A stretch of 64,000 nucleotides of DNA, from positions 1 to 64,000 of the forward strand of contig JAFDWO010000036.1 in assembly GCA_018268415.1 (NCBI GenBank). Reading direction: 5' to 3'. Shown one piece after another: positions 50,976-58,732 of this stretch. Made by a program: the position numbers and the translations under genes. Source of the stretch: Actinomycetota bacterium. GTDB taxonomy: Bacteria > Actinomycetota > Thermoleophilia > Solirubrobacterales > 70-9. Every line of letters begins with the position of its first letter. Positions within the stretch are counted from its first letter, which is position 1. The notes under the pieces were generated by a model. The model was not told the origin of the DNA, made no database searches, and was given only the letters and a program-made list of their open reading frames with translations.

Positions 50976-51743
50976 GTGCCAGGACCATTCGACCTCAGCG
51001 GACAGGCAGCGCTGGTGACCGGCGGCAACGGCGGCATCGGCCTCGGGATCGCGCTGGCGCTCGCCGAAGCGGGCGCCGACGTGGCGATCTGGGGGACCGA
51101 CGCGGGCAAGAACGAGCGGGCCGTCGAGGAGCTGCGCGGTGCCGGCGGCAAGGTCCACGCCGCCGTCTGCGATGTCGCCGACGAGGCGGCGGTCGCGGCG
51201 GCGATGGCGGAGACGGTGGCGGCCCTCGGGGGGCTGCACTCGTGCTTCGCCAACGCCGGGACGCCCGCCCGGCCCACTCCTTTCGAGCGGACCGAGCTCG
51301 ACGAATGGCGGCGGGTCGAGGCGGTCAACCTCGACGGCGTCTTCCTCACCCTGCGGGCCGCCGCCGCGGCGATGATCGAGGCGGGCACGCCCGGCAGTCT
51401 CGTCGCCACCTCTTCGCTGACCGCGATCGAGGGTGCGCCGCGCTCGGCCGCCTACGCGGCGACCAAGGGGGCGCTGGTGTCGCTGGTCCGCACGCTCGCG
51501 GTCGAGCTCGCCCGCAAGGGCATCCGCGCCAACGCGATCATGCCCGGCTGGATCGACACCGAGCTGACCCACTCGATGCTCGCCGACGAGCGCTTCGCCG
51601 GGGCCGTGATGCCGCGGGTGCCGGCGCGGCGGTGGGGCCTGCCCGCCGACCTCGGGCCCGCCGCCGTCTACCTCGCCTCCCCGGCGACGGCGTACCACAC
51701 CGGCGACGTCCTGCGGATCGATGGCGCGTACAGCATCAGCTGA
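50976..51743 (+). CDS. SDR oxidoreductase (FabG/3-hydroxyacyl-CoA dehydrogenase-like)
   Basis: The 255-residue protein starts at GTG 50976 after AGGGGAAGG. It has the cofactor motif TGGNGGIGLGIALALAEAGA (about 13-32), NAG at about 92, the Ser in SSLTA and the YAATKGA catalytic motif, and the C-terminal YHTGDVLRIDG. It could oxidise the 3-hydroxyacyl-CoA made by the hydratase encoded four genes downstream, or reduce a ketone. It differs from the mycofactocin-type SDRs upstream, lacking their insert. It overlaps the second acyl-CoA dehydrogenase by 23 bases. Confidence 0.87.
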   Translation: MPGPFDLSGQAALVTGGNGGIGLGIALALAEAGADVAIWGTDAGKNERAVEELRGAGGKVHAAVCDVADEAAVAAAMAETVAALGGLHSCFANAGTPARPTPFERTELDEWRRVEAVNLDGVFLTLRAAAAAMIEAGTPGSLVATSSLTAIEGAPRSAAYAATKGALVSLVRTLAVELARKGIRANAIMPGWIDTELTHSMLADERFAGAVMPRVPARRWGLPADLGPAAVYLASPATAYHTGDVLRIDGAYSIS

Positions 51744-52896
51744 GCCGGCCCCGGAGCTGCCGCTGGAGCTCGACCTCGACGACGAGCAGCGCCAGCTCGC
51801 CGAGGCGACCCGCGGCTTCCTCGCCCACCACTACCCGCTCGCCGACGCCCGCGCGGTGCTGGAGGCCGAGCGGCTCTCCGATCCCGAGGGCTGGCGGCGC
51901 GCCGCCGAGATGGGCTGGGCGGCGGTCCTCGCCGGGGAGGAGCTGAGCGGCCTCACGGCGGGCCCGCCGGAGGCGACGGTGCTGGCCGAAGAGCTCGGCC
52001 GGGCGGTCAACTGGGCCCCGTTCCTCGGCAACGCGCTGGCCACCGCGGCCCTCGCGGGGTTGGGCGGGAGCGGCGGGCCGGCACCCGGATCGTCGGCCGC
52101 CGAGCTGCTCGGGCGGATCGTGGCCGGCGAGGCCTCGGGCGCCTGGGCCGGGCCGGAGCCGCGCGGCGAGGTGTGGGGCGCGGCGAGCGTCCGGACCGAG
52201 GCGCGGCGGGCGGGTGGGGGCTTCGTCCTCGACGGTGTCAAGCGGCTCGTCGCCGACGCCGACCTGGCCGGCGACCTGGTCGTCACCGCGCGCCTCGACG
52301 GCCGCCTCACCGACTTCGTGGTGCCGGTGGCGACCCCGGGTCTGACGCTCGAGCCGGCCCGCACGCTCGACCTCACCCGCCGCTTTCCCACGGTGCGGCT
52401 GGAGGGGGTGGAGCTCGGCGCCGGGGCCGAGGTCGTGCGCGCGGGCGGCGGCTCCGAGTACGACGCGGTGCTCGACCTCGCCGCGCTCCTGGTCGCGGCC
52501 GACTCGGTCGGCGCGGGCGGGCGGCTGCTCGAGCTGACGGTCGAGTACGCGCTCGACCGGATCGCGTTCGGGCGGCCGATCGGCAGCTACCAGGCGGTGA
52601 AGCACTTCTGCGCCGACATGCTGCTGCGGGTGGAGGCGGCGCGGGCGGCGGTGCGTTATGGCGCCCTCCTGCTCGGTGCCGGCGATCCCGGCGCGGCCCG
52701 CGCGGTGGCCGTCGGCGCCTCCTACGCCGCCGACGCGACCACCTGGATCGCCGGCACCGCGCTGCAGGTCCACGGCGGCATCGGCTTCACCTGGGAGCAC
52801 GACCTTCATCTGTTCCTGCGCCGGATCGAGGCCGACGCGGCGCTCTTCGGCAGCGCCCGCGAGCAGCGCCGGCGGCTGGCGGAGATGGTCTTGTGA
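51721..52896 (+). CDS. Acyl-CoA dehydrogenase, second (beta-like) subunit
   Basis: The 391-residue protein starts at ATG 51721, inside the end of the SDR gene. The C-terminal half is clear: DRIAFGRPIGSYQAVKHFCAD (in parts) and LQVHGGIGFTWEHDLHLFLRR. The central FAD-binding part is diverged, with no SEPxAGSD motif. This is typical of the partner subunit in heteromeric acyl-CoA dehydrogenases acting on bulky acyl groups. It probably pairs with the protein at 49762. The stop overlaps the acyl-CoA ligase start by 4 bases. Confidence 0.86.
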   Translation: MARTASAEPAPELPLELDLDDEQRQLAEATRGFLAHHYPLADARAVLEAERLSDPEGWRRAAEMGWAAVLAGEELSGLTAGPPEATVLAEELGRAVNWAPFLGNALATAALAGLGGSGGPAPGSSAAELLGRIVAGEASGAWAGPEPRGEVWGAASVRTEARRAGGGFVLDGVKRLVADADLAGDLVVTARLDGRLTDFVVPVATPGLTLEPARTLDLTRRFPTVRLEGVELGAGAEVVRAGGGSEYDAVLDLAALLVAADSVGAGGRLLELTVEYALDRIAFGRPIGSYQAVKHFCADMLLRVEAARAAVRYGALLLGAGDPGAARAVAVGASYAADATTWIAGTALQVHGGIGFTWEHDLHLFLRRIEADAALFGSAREQRRRLAEMVL

Positions 52897-54557
52897 GCGA
52901 GGACGAGGCGCGGATCGGCGCGGTCGACCCGCGCGCGCTGCTGCCCGAGGAGATCCGGTCGCTGCGCGCGGCGATGGAGGCCGAGTGGCGTCGGCTCGGG
53001 CTGCACCGGGGCGAAACCCTGGGCGAGGCGGTCCGGCGGGGCGCGGAGCTGTTCCCCGACACCGAGCTCGTCTTCCACTCCGCGGTCCGCCCGGCGACGC
53101 TCACCCTGGCCGGGCTGCTCGCCCGTGCCGAGCGGATCGCCGGCGCCTGGCACCGGCTGGGGCTGCGGGAGGGGGACGTGATCGCGATCCAGATGCCGAA
53201 CTGGGCGGAGACGGCGCTCGCCTACGCCGCGGCCGGGCTCCTCGGCGCCGTCTTCGTCCCGATCGTGCAGATCTACGGCCCGGTCGAGGTCGGCTTCGTC
53301 CTGCGCCAGTCGCGGGCCCGCGCGCTGCTGGTCCCGACCCGCTTCCGCCGGCTCGACTACGGCGAGGGGCTCACGGGGCTCGGCGAGCTGCCCGACCTCG
53401 ACTTCCTCTTCACCGTCGGCGAGGGGGCCCCGGCGGGGGCGATCGACTGGGGCGAGCTCGAGGGGGGCGCCGACGGGGCCTGCCCGGCGTCGACCCGCGG
53501 CGCCGCCGACATCGCGACCGTCATCTACACGTCAGGCACCACGGCCGAGCCGAAGGGCGTCCAGCACAGCTCCGATTCGCTCGTCGCCGAGCTGCACGGC
53601 AGCCCGACCCCGCCGCCCGGGGTGCCGGGGACCGTGTCCCTGCAGCCGTTCCCCGCCGGGCACACCGCCGGGCTCTGCGCGATGCTCGGCCCCTTCGCCC
53701 ACGGCTACAAGACGGTGATGGTCGACAGCTGGGACGCCGAGGTGGGCGTGCGCCTCGTGGAAGAGCACGGGGTGACGGCGATGGCCGGCACGCCGTTCTT
53801 CATCGACACCATCCTCGACGCCGCGGCGGCGGGCGGCGGCGACATCTCCTCGCTGCGCCACGGGATCACCGGCGGGGCCGGGGTGCCGCCGTCGTTGATC
53901 GAGCGCGCCGACCGGATCGGCTGGCGGGTGGCGCGCTGCTACGGGGCCACCGAGGGACCGTCGATGACGGCCTCGGAGTCCGGCGACGATCTCGACCACC
54001 GGGCCCGCTCCGACGGCCGGCCGCTGGCGGGCAACCGCCTGCGGATCCTCGATGAGGCGGGGGCCGAGGTGCCCGCGGGCGAGGTGGGGGAAATCGTCGC
54101 GATCGGCCCCGAGCACTTCGTCTCCTACAGCGATCCGGCCTTCAACCTCGACGCCTTCACCGCCGACGGCTGGCTGCGCACCGGGGACATCGGGCGGGTC
54201 GACGCCGACGGCTACCTGACGATCACCGACCGCCGCAAGGACATCATCATCCGTGGCGGCGAGAACATCTCCTCGAAGGAGGTGGAGGACGTGCTGATCA
54301 CGCACCCTGCGGTCCGTGAGGGTGCCGTGACCGGGGCGCCCGACCCGCGTTATGGGGAGGTCGTCTGCGCCTTCGTCGTGGTCGAGCCGGGGGCGCGCAT
54401 CGACCTCGACGCGGTCCGCGAGCACTTCTTTGCCACCGGGATCGCCCGGCAGAAGACGCCCGAGCGGCTGGTCGAGGTCCGTGAGCTGCCGCGGACCGCG
54501 GCGGGCAAGGTGAAAAAGCACGAGCTGCGCGCGGCGCTGGCGGCGGCGGACGGCTGA
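52893..54557 (+). CDS. AMP-forming acyl-CoA ligase
   Basis: The start is GTG 52893 inside the stop of the acyl-CoA dehydrogenase gene. The 554 residues show the adenylate-forming signatures: P-loop YTSGTTAEPKGV (about 210-221), YGATEGPS (about 350), TGDIGRVDADGYLTITDRRKD (in parts) and IRGGENISSKEVE, and the catalytic lysine in AAGKVKKHEL. It activates an acid to its CoA thioester, most likely the acid freed by the hydantoinase/HyuAB steps. The next gene shares the A of TGATG. Confidence 0.9.
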   Translation: MSEDEARIGAVDPRALLPEEIRSLRAAMEAEWRRLGLHRGETLGEAVRRGAELFPDTELVFHSAVRPATLTLAGLLARAERIAGAWHRLGLREGDVIAIQMPNWAETALAYAAAGLLGAVFVPIVQIYGPVEVGFVLRQSRARALLVPTRFRRLDYGEGLTGLGELPDLDFLFTVGEGAPAGAIDWGELEGGADGACPASTRGAADIATVIYTSGTTAEPKGVQHSSDSLVAELHGSPTPPPGVPGTVSLQPFPAGHTAGLCAMLGPFAHGYKTVMVDSWDAEVGVRLVEEHGVTAMAGTPFFIDTILDAAAAGGGDISSLRHGITGGAGVPPSLIERADRIGWRVARCYGATEGPSMTASESGDDLDHRARSDGRPLAGNRLRILDEAGAEVPAGEVGEIVAIGPEHFVSYSDPAFNLDAFTADGWLRTGDIGRVDADGYLTITDRRKDIIIRGGENISSKEVEDVLITHPAVREGAVTGAPDPRYGEVVCAFVVVEPGARIDLDAVREHFFATGIARQKTPERLVEVRELPRTAAGKVKKHELRAALAAADG

Positions 54558-55303
54558 TGTTGGAGCGGGAGGTCCGCGATGGCGTCGCCTGGCTGCGGAT
54601 CGAGCGGCCCGAGCGCCGGGGCGCGCTCCCGGCGGCGTTCTGGGGTCGGCTGCGCGAGGTGACCGCGGAGCTGGCCGGCGACGAGCGGGTGGGGGCGGTG
54701 GTCCTGCACGGAGCGGGGGACTGCTTCTCGGTCGGCGCCGACCTCGCCGACTTTCCGGACGCCGGCGACCTCGGCGCCCGTCGCCGCTTCCTCGCCGAGG
54801 CGACGATGGCGCTGGAGGAGCTGGCGGCGTTGCCGAAGCCGACGGTGGCCGCGGTCCACGGCCACTGCATCGGCGGCGGCCTCGAGCTGACCCTCGCCTG
54901 CGATGTGGTCCTCTGCGACGCGACCGCGCGCTTCTCGGCACCGGAGGCGCGCGTCGGCCTCGTCCCCGGTGTCCTCCTCGCCTGGGGCCGGGAGCGGATC
55001 GGCGACAACTGGCTGCGTTATCTGGCGCTGAGCGGCGAGCCCCTCGACGCCGAGGAGGCGCGACTGGCCGGGCTGGTCAACTTCGTCGTCCCGGCGGGCG
55101 AGCACCTCGACCGGGCCGCGGAGCTCGCCGGGAAGCTCGCGGCGGGCGCCCCGCTGGCGGCGGCGACGGTGAAGTCGGCGCTGGGCCGCCCGGGGCTCGC
55201 GAGCGCGGTAGATTCCGGCGCGCTGCTGCAGGGGAGCGAGGACTTCGCCGAGGGCACCGCCGCCTTCCGCGAGCGGCGCCCGCCCCGGTTTCGCGGCCGC
55301 TGA
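54557..55303 (+). CDS. Enoyl-CoA hydratase/isomerase
   Basis: The 248-residue crotonase-family protein has the oxyanion-hole segments FSVGADLADFP (about 57) and HGHCIGGGLELTLACDVVLC (in parts, about 98-117), and APEARVGLVPG. In the position of the first catalytic glutamate after IGGG it has ELTLACD, but the second Glu (usually in GLVxxV) is not obvious, so hydratase versus isomerase or hydrolase activity is open. It would act after the acyl-CoA dehydrogenases. It ends the third run; no thiolase follows. Confidence 0.86.
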   Translation: MLEREVRDGVAWLRIERPERRGALPAAFWGRLREVTAELAGDERVGAVVLHGAGDCFSVGADLADFPDAGDLGARRRFLAEATMALEELAALPKPTVAAVHGHCIGGGLELTLACDVVLCDATARFSAPEARVGLVPGVLLAWGRERIGDNWLRYLALSGEPLDAEEARLAGLVNFVVPAGEHLDRAAELAGKLAAGAPLAAATVKSALGRPGLASAVDSGALLQGSEDFAEGTAAFRERRPPRFRGR

Positions 55304-55352
55304 GGGCGCGGCGCGAGAGGGGCCCGGGGCGCGGGAGGGCCCGCGGCGTGGG

Positions 55353-56324
55353 TCAGGGTGCGGTGAGGGCGGGGACGAGCTCGGTGGCGAGGAGCTCGAC
55401 GTGGCGATCGACGAGGTCGTCGTCCATCCCCGCGATCGAGCCCCAGAAGTACACGTGGCGGGCCGGCATCTGCGCCAGCCAGGGGCGCAGGCGCTCGACG
55501 GCCCGGGCCGGGGTGACGACGTCGAAGCGGGGGAGGAGCGGCGGGCCCTCGCGGAGGCGGAGGCGGTCCGGGTCGGCGGTCGCGGGCTCGGCGTCGGGGA
55601 TCCCCTCGACCGCGTAATCGAAGTAGGTCTCCCACTGGAACTCCAGGTGGGGGCGGATGCGGGCCCAGGCGGCCTCCGGGTCGTCGGCGAGGATCAGGTT
55701 CGCGCAGCCGCCCATCGCCGCCGTCTCGGGGTCGTGGCCGGCGGCGGCGAGCGCCTCGCGGTAGGTCGGTAGCAGCTCCGGCTTCAGCGCCAGCAGGCCC
55801 TCGCCGAGGCGGCCGGCGATCCGCGCCCCGCGTGGGCCCTCGCCGCCGATCCAGATCGGCACCCGCTCCTGGACCGGGGCCGGGGTGGCGCCGCCGTCCT
55901 CCCAGAGCCGGCGGATCGCCGCCGCGCGCTCCTCCAGCACCTCGTAGCGCCGGCTGCCGTCGGCGCCGAACGCCTCCCACTCGGGCACCCGGTAGCCGGC
56001 GCCGAGGCCGAGCTCGAGGCGGCCGCCGCTGATGATGTCGACGAGGGCGCCCTGCTCGGCAAGGTCGATCGCCGGGCGCAGCGGCGCCTGCACGATCGCG
56101 GTGCCGATCCGCAGCCGCTCGGTTCGGGCCGCGATCGCCGCCGCCAGGGTCAGCGGCTGCGGCAGGTAGCCATCGTCGAACAGATGGTGCTCGGTCAGCC
56201 ACACCGCCCCGATCCCGATCCGCTCGGCCCAGCCAAGCCGCTCGAGCCACCCCTCGTACAGCGCGGTCGCCTCGCGCCGCCAAGGACCCGGGTTGCGCAT
56301 GTCGAGAAAGAGCCCGACCTTCAC
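55353..56324 (-). CDS. LLM-class flavin-dependent oxidoreductase (F420/FMN)
   Basis: The 323-residue protein is a luciferase-like TIM barrel: VGLFLDMRNPGPW at the start, AVWLTEHHLFDDGYLP (about 42-57), RLRIGTAIVQAPLRPAIDLAEQ (in parts), ISGGRLELGLGAGYRVPEWEAFG (in parts) and PVQERVPIWIGGEGPRGARIAG (in parts). Such enzymes use F420 or FMNH2 to oxidise or open ring compounds. It is convergent with the catabolic operon, 49 bases from the hydratase, so it may add a step but is separately transcribed, with its promoter in the repeat-rich gap to the right. Confidence 0.87.
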   Translation of the reverse strand: MKVGLFLDMRNPGPWRREATALYEGWLERLGWAERIGIGAVWLTEHHLFDDGYLPQPLTLAAAIAARTERLRIGTAIVQAPLRPAIDLAEQGALVDIISGGRLELGLGAGYRVPEWEAFGADGSRRYEVLEERAAAIRRLWEDGGATPAPVQERVPIWIGGEGPRGARIAGRLGEGLLALKPELLPTYREALAAAGHDPETAAMGGCANLILADDPEAAWARIRPHLEFQWETYFDYAVEGIPDAEPATADPDRLRLREGPPLLPRFDVVTPARAVERLRPWLAQMPARHVYFWGSIAGMDDDLVDRHVELLATELVPALTAP

Positions 56325-56968
56325 ATCCTCAAGCTAGGCGCCCCGTCCCCCTCCGGCACGCCCTTTCTGTCAAGAAAACCGCTTGGCCCCAAGCCCGCGT
56401 CGCCCCGCGGTCGCCCTTTGTGCCGACTATCGGACGTCAAGACGACCGCGGGACGGGAGGGGGTCGTGGGGAGGACGACACAGGGACGGGAGGGGGTCGT
56501 GAAAAAGGCGGGACAGGGACAGGGGGAGACGCAGGAACCGAGGGAGGTCGGACTTCCGTGACGGGTCCGTGCGGGAGGGGCCACACCCCGCCCCGATCGG
56601 TCACGAAGACGCCGGGAACGTCACTTTCCCGGGAAACTTCGGTCCCTTTCCGGGCCGGAGAAGGGGGCCCGGGAACGCGCTGCGTGTTTTGGCCCCCCTA
56701 TACGGTGGAAAATCCACGCAGCGCGTCCGTGAGCGTTGGACAACACGGGAGGAGGCGTGGAGTTCCCTACGTCTTCGTGACGAGGTCCCCCTTCCGTGAC
56801 GGTCCCGTGACGGATCGGTCGCACCTCCCGGCCCCCGGGGTCGGGATCGGGGGTCCGTGGGACGCTCGTCCCGGATCCGTGGGAGCGCCGTGTCCCTCGC
56901 GTGAGGGATCCGCCCGCACCCTCCCGGGGGCCTTCCGTGCTTCCGCCGCCCGCTCCCCGCACCCTCGG

Positions 56969-57014
56969 CCGTCTCGGCCACGGCCACAGCCTGCCAGGGC
57001 CGTGGACGAGACGG
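56969..57014. repeat. Hairpin with conserved 12-nt loop
   Basis: CCGTCTCG and CCACGGCC, separated by one base, pair with GGCCGTGG and CGAGACGG around ACAGCCTGCCAG (56986-56997). The stem sequence is unrelated to that at 24089-24148, yet the loop is its exact reverse complement. Confidence 0.72.
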
Positions 57015-57032
57015 CCGCATCCCTTTCCTCTC

Positions 57033-57290
57033 GGGCGACAGCTTCATGCGGCCGCGTGCCTTTCCCCGCGGGCGGCAGCTCGAGGGGGCCGGGGTCCTCT
57101 CCCTTGGGCGACAGCTCGAGGGGGCCGGGGGCCCTTTCCGCCGTGGGCGACAGCTTCAGGGGGCCGGGGCCCTTTCCGCTGTGGGCGACAGCTTCAGGGG
57201 GCCGGATCCTTTCCCGCCGGGCGACAGCTTCAGGGGGACCGGGGCCCTTTCCCCTGTGGGCGACAGCTTCAGGGGGCCGGGGCCTTCCCC
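57033..57290 (+). repeat. Tandem array of seven 36-39-nt units
   Basis: Units begin at 57033, 57070, 57106, 57145, 57183, 57219 and 57258, with consensus GGGCGACAGCTTCAGGGGG followed by CCGGGGCCCTTTCC. There are no unique spacers and no nearby cas genes. A single inverted unit occurs at about 34520-34550. Confidence 0.8.
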
Positions 57291-57504
57291 GGACGTCAGC
57301 CTCCTCCGGCCTCATCCTCCCCGGACCCCCCGGCCACGCGGTCGTCCCTACCCACCTATAGCGCCGGTTAGGACGACCGCACCCGGGGGGCTCATCCTTC
57401 CCGGGGCGCCGGCCTGAGGGCGTGTGGTCTTTCCCGGGCCCCGGGTTCGAGGGGCTGGGGCCTTTAGTCCCGGGGCCGGCCTCTCCCGTGGAGTGTCGAT
57501 CGAC

Positions 57505-58629
57505 TCAGTGCGGCGGGTGGGGCGTCAGGACGAGCCTGACGTTCACCGCCGTGTCGCGCGGGCGGATCGCGCCGGGCGCGGGGAACTGCCTGACGACCCT
57601 CGCCGTCTGGCGCCGCGTCCCGGTGATGCGGCCGAGGCGACATCCCGCTCGCGCGAGGTGGCGGCGGGCGGTCACCAGGTGGTCGCCGATCAGGCGCGGG
57701 ACGACGCAGCCGGGGACGGGCGTGGGGAGAGGCGAGGACGGTGGCGGGGGTGCGGGAGGGGCCGGCGGGGCGGTGTAGGTGAACTGACCGGCGGAGGTCG
57801 CCCGGCTCGTCCCGGCCGCGGTGGTGACCGTGACGTCGACGGGTCCGGTTCCCGGCGAGGGCGGGGCGGTCGCCGTGATCAGCTCTTCGGAATCGACCGT
57901 GAAGGCGCTCGCCGCCACCCCGCCGAAGGAAACGCCGGTGACGCCGCCGAAGTTCCGCCCGGCGATCTTCACGGTGGTCCCGCCGGTCGAGGACCCCGCC
58001 GACGGCGTGACGAGGACGATGCGGGGGGCCGCTTCGACATCGGCGTCGAAGGTGGGCTGTGCGGCCGTGAGGGACTGGTCGGGCGCCCGCGTTTCGCCGT
58101 CGAAGAGGTCCGGTTTGAACCAGGTGATCGCTTCCGCGCCCGCCAGACCGGCCGCCGCCACGCTCGGACTGGGAGTGCCGGCGAGGATGTCCAACCCGAT
58201 CAGGTCGCCCGCCTGGATCGGCAGTCCGGTCGCGTAGGTGAGGGTGAAGGCGGGATTGGCGCCGACGCTCTGGCTCGTCGCCGTCGCCGTGTAGGAGCCG
58301 TTACCGGTGGGGCGGAGGACGCGGAGGGCATAGAGCCCGCCGGGGTTCGGCTGCGGGGCCAGGCGCCAGCGCCGGATCACGCCATCGACGGGGGAGACGA
58401 AGTCGCTCTTCAGTTCGGTCGCGGAGGCCGGTTCGCCCGTGATCGGGACGGCGATCGTCGTCGGGCCGGAGAAGGCGACCGTCACCGTGTCCCGCTGGGT
58501 CATCTGCGCACCGATCGTCACCGTTCCGGCAGTGGCCGCGGCGGGCACAGGCAGGGCGACCGCGAGCGCCACGAGGGCCGCGAGCGCGCCTCCGGGGCGT
58601 CCCCGTCGTGGCGTTCGGCCCACGGTCAT
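57505..58629 (-). CDS. Secreted protein with IPT/TIG and PASTA-like domains
   Basis: The 374-residue product has a signal peptide (MTVGRTPRRGRPGG, then a hydrophobic stretch to PAAATAG). A beta-rich domain covers about 35-190 (TVTIGAQMTQRDTVTVAF). An IPT/TIG domain covers about 205-285 (VTPSAGSSTGGTTVKIAGRNFG, in parts). A Pro-rich linker follows, then a PASTA-like tail (VPRLIGDHLVTARRHLARAGC and VVRQFPAPGA). It is probably surface-exposed or released and may bind cell-wall muropeptide through PASTA. No sortase signal or membrane anchor is seen. It is transcribed alone on the minus strand. Confidence 0.82.
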   Translation of the reverse strand: MTVGRTPRRGRPGGALAALVALAVALPVPAAATAGTVTIGAQMTQRDTVTVAFSGPTTIAVPITGEPASATELKSDFVSPVDGVIRRWRLAPQPNPGGLYALRVLRPTGNGSYTATATSQSVGANPAFTLTYATGLPIQAGDLIGLDILAGTPSPSVAAAGLAGAEAITWFKPDLFDGETRAPDQSLTAAQPTFDADVEAAPRIVLVTPSAGSSTGGTTVKIAGRNFGGVTGVSFGGVAASAFTVDSEELITATAPPSPGTGPVDVTVTTAAGTSRATSAGQFTYTAPPAPPAPPPPSSPLPTPVPGCVVPRLIGDHLVTARRHLARAGCRLGRITGTRRQTARVVRQFPAPGAIRPRDTAVNVRLVLTPHPPH

Positions 58630-58732
58630 GGGAGCAGACTAGAAGATTGATCCAACGGCGCGCCCGAACCGGACGAAAGGCCGGCGGGCCGCCGGGACCG
58701 CCGGACGAAAGGCCGCCGGGACCGCGGTCGGC

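Larger units (their letters stand above)
56404..57380 (+). repeat. Composite intergenic repeat, copy 3 (largest)
   Basis: The 1.2-kb gap 56325-57504 has no credible gene. In order it holds a 10-bp stem (56404-56413/56443-56452), two tandem units of 33 nt (56450-56515), the conserved block (56544-56782, with GCGCTGCGTG...CACGCAGCGC stem around CTATACGG), a hairpin with loop ACAGCCTGCCAG (56969-57014), seven tandem units of 36-39 nt (57033-57290) and a 10-bp stem (57338-57347/57371-57380). The order matches the copies at 23994-24527 and 34520-34960. Confidence 0.8.

Noticed and set aside
57033-57290. Possible CRISPR array
   Set aside because: Units are contiguous without unique spacers, lengths vary and no cas genes are present; it is a minisatellite-like array.
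56901-57417. Plus-strand frames of 120-310 codons before the IPT protein
   Set aside because: They translate the tandem arrays into Gly/Arg/Pro repeats, with no start signal and no family.
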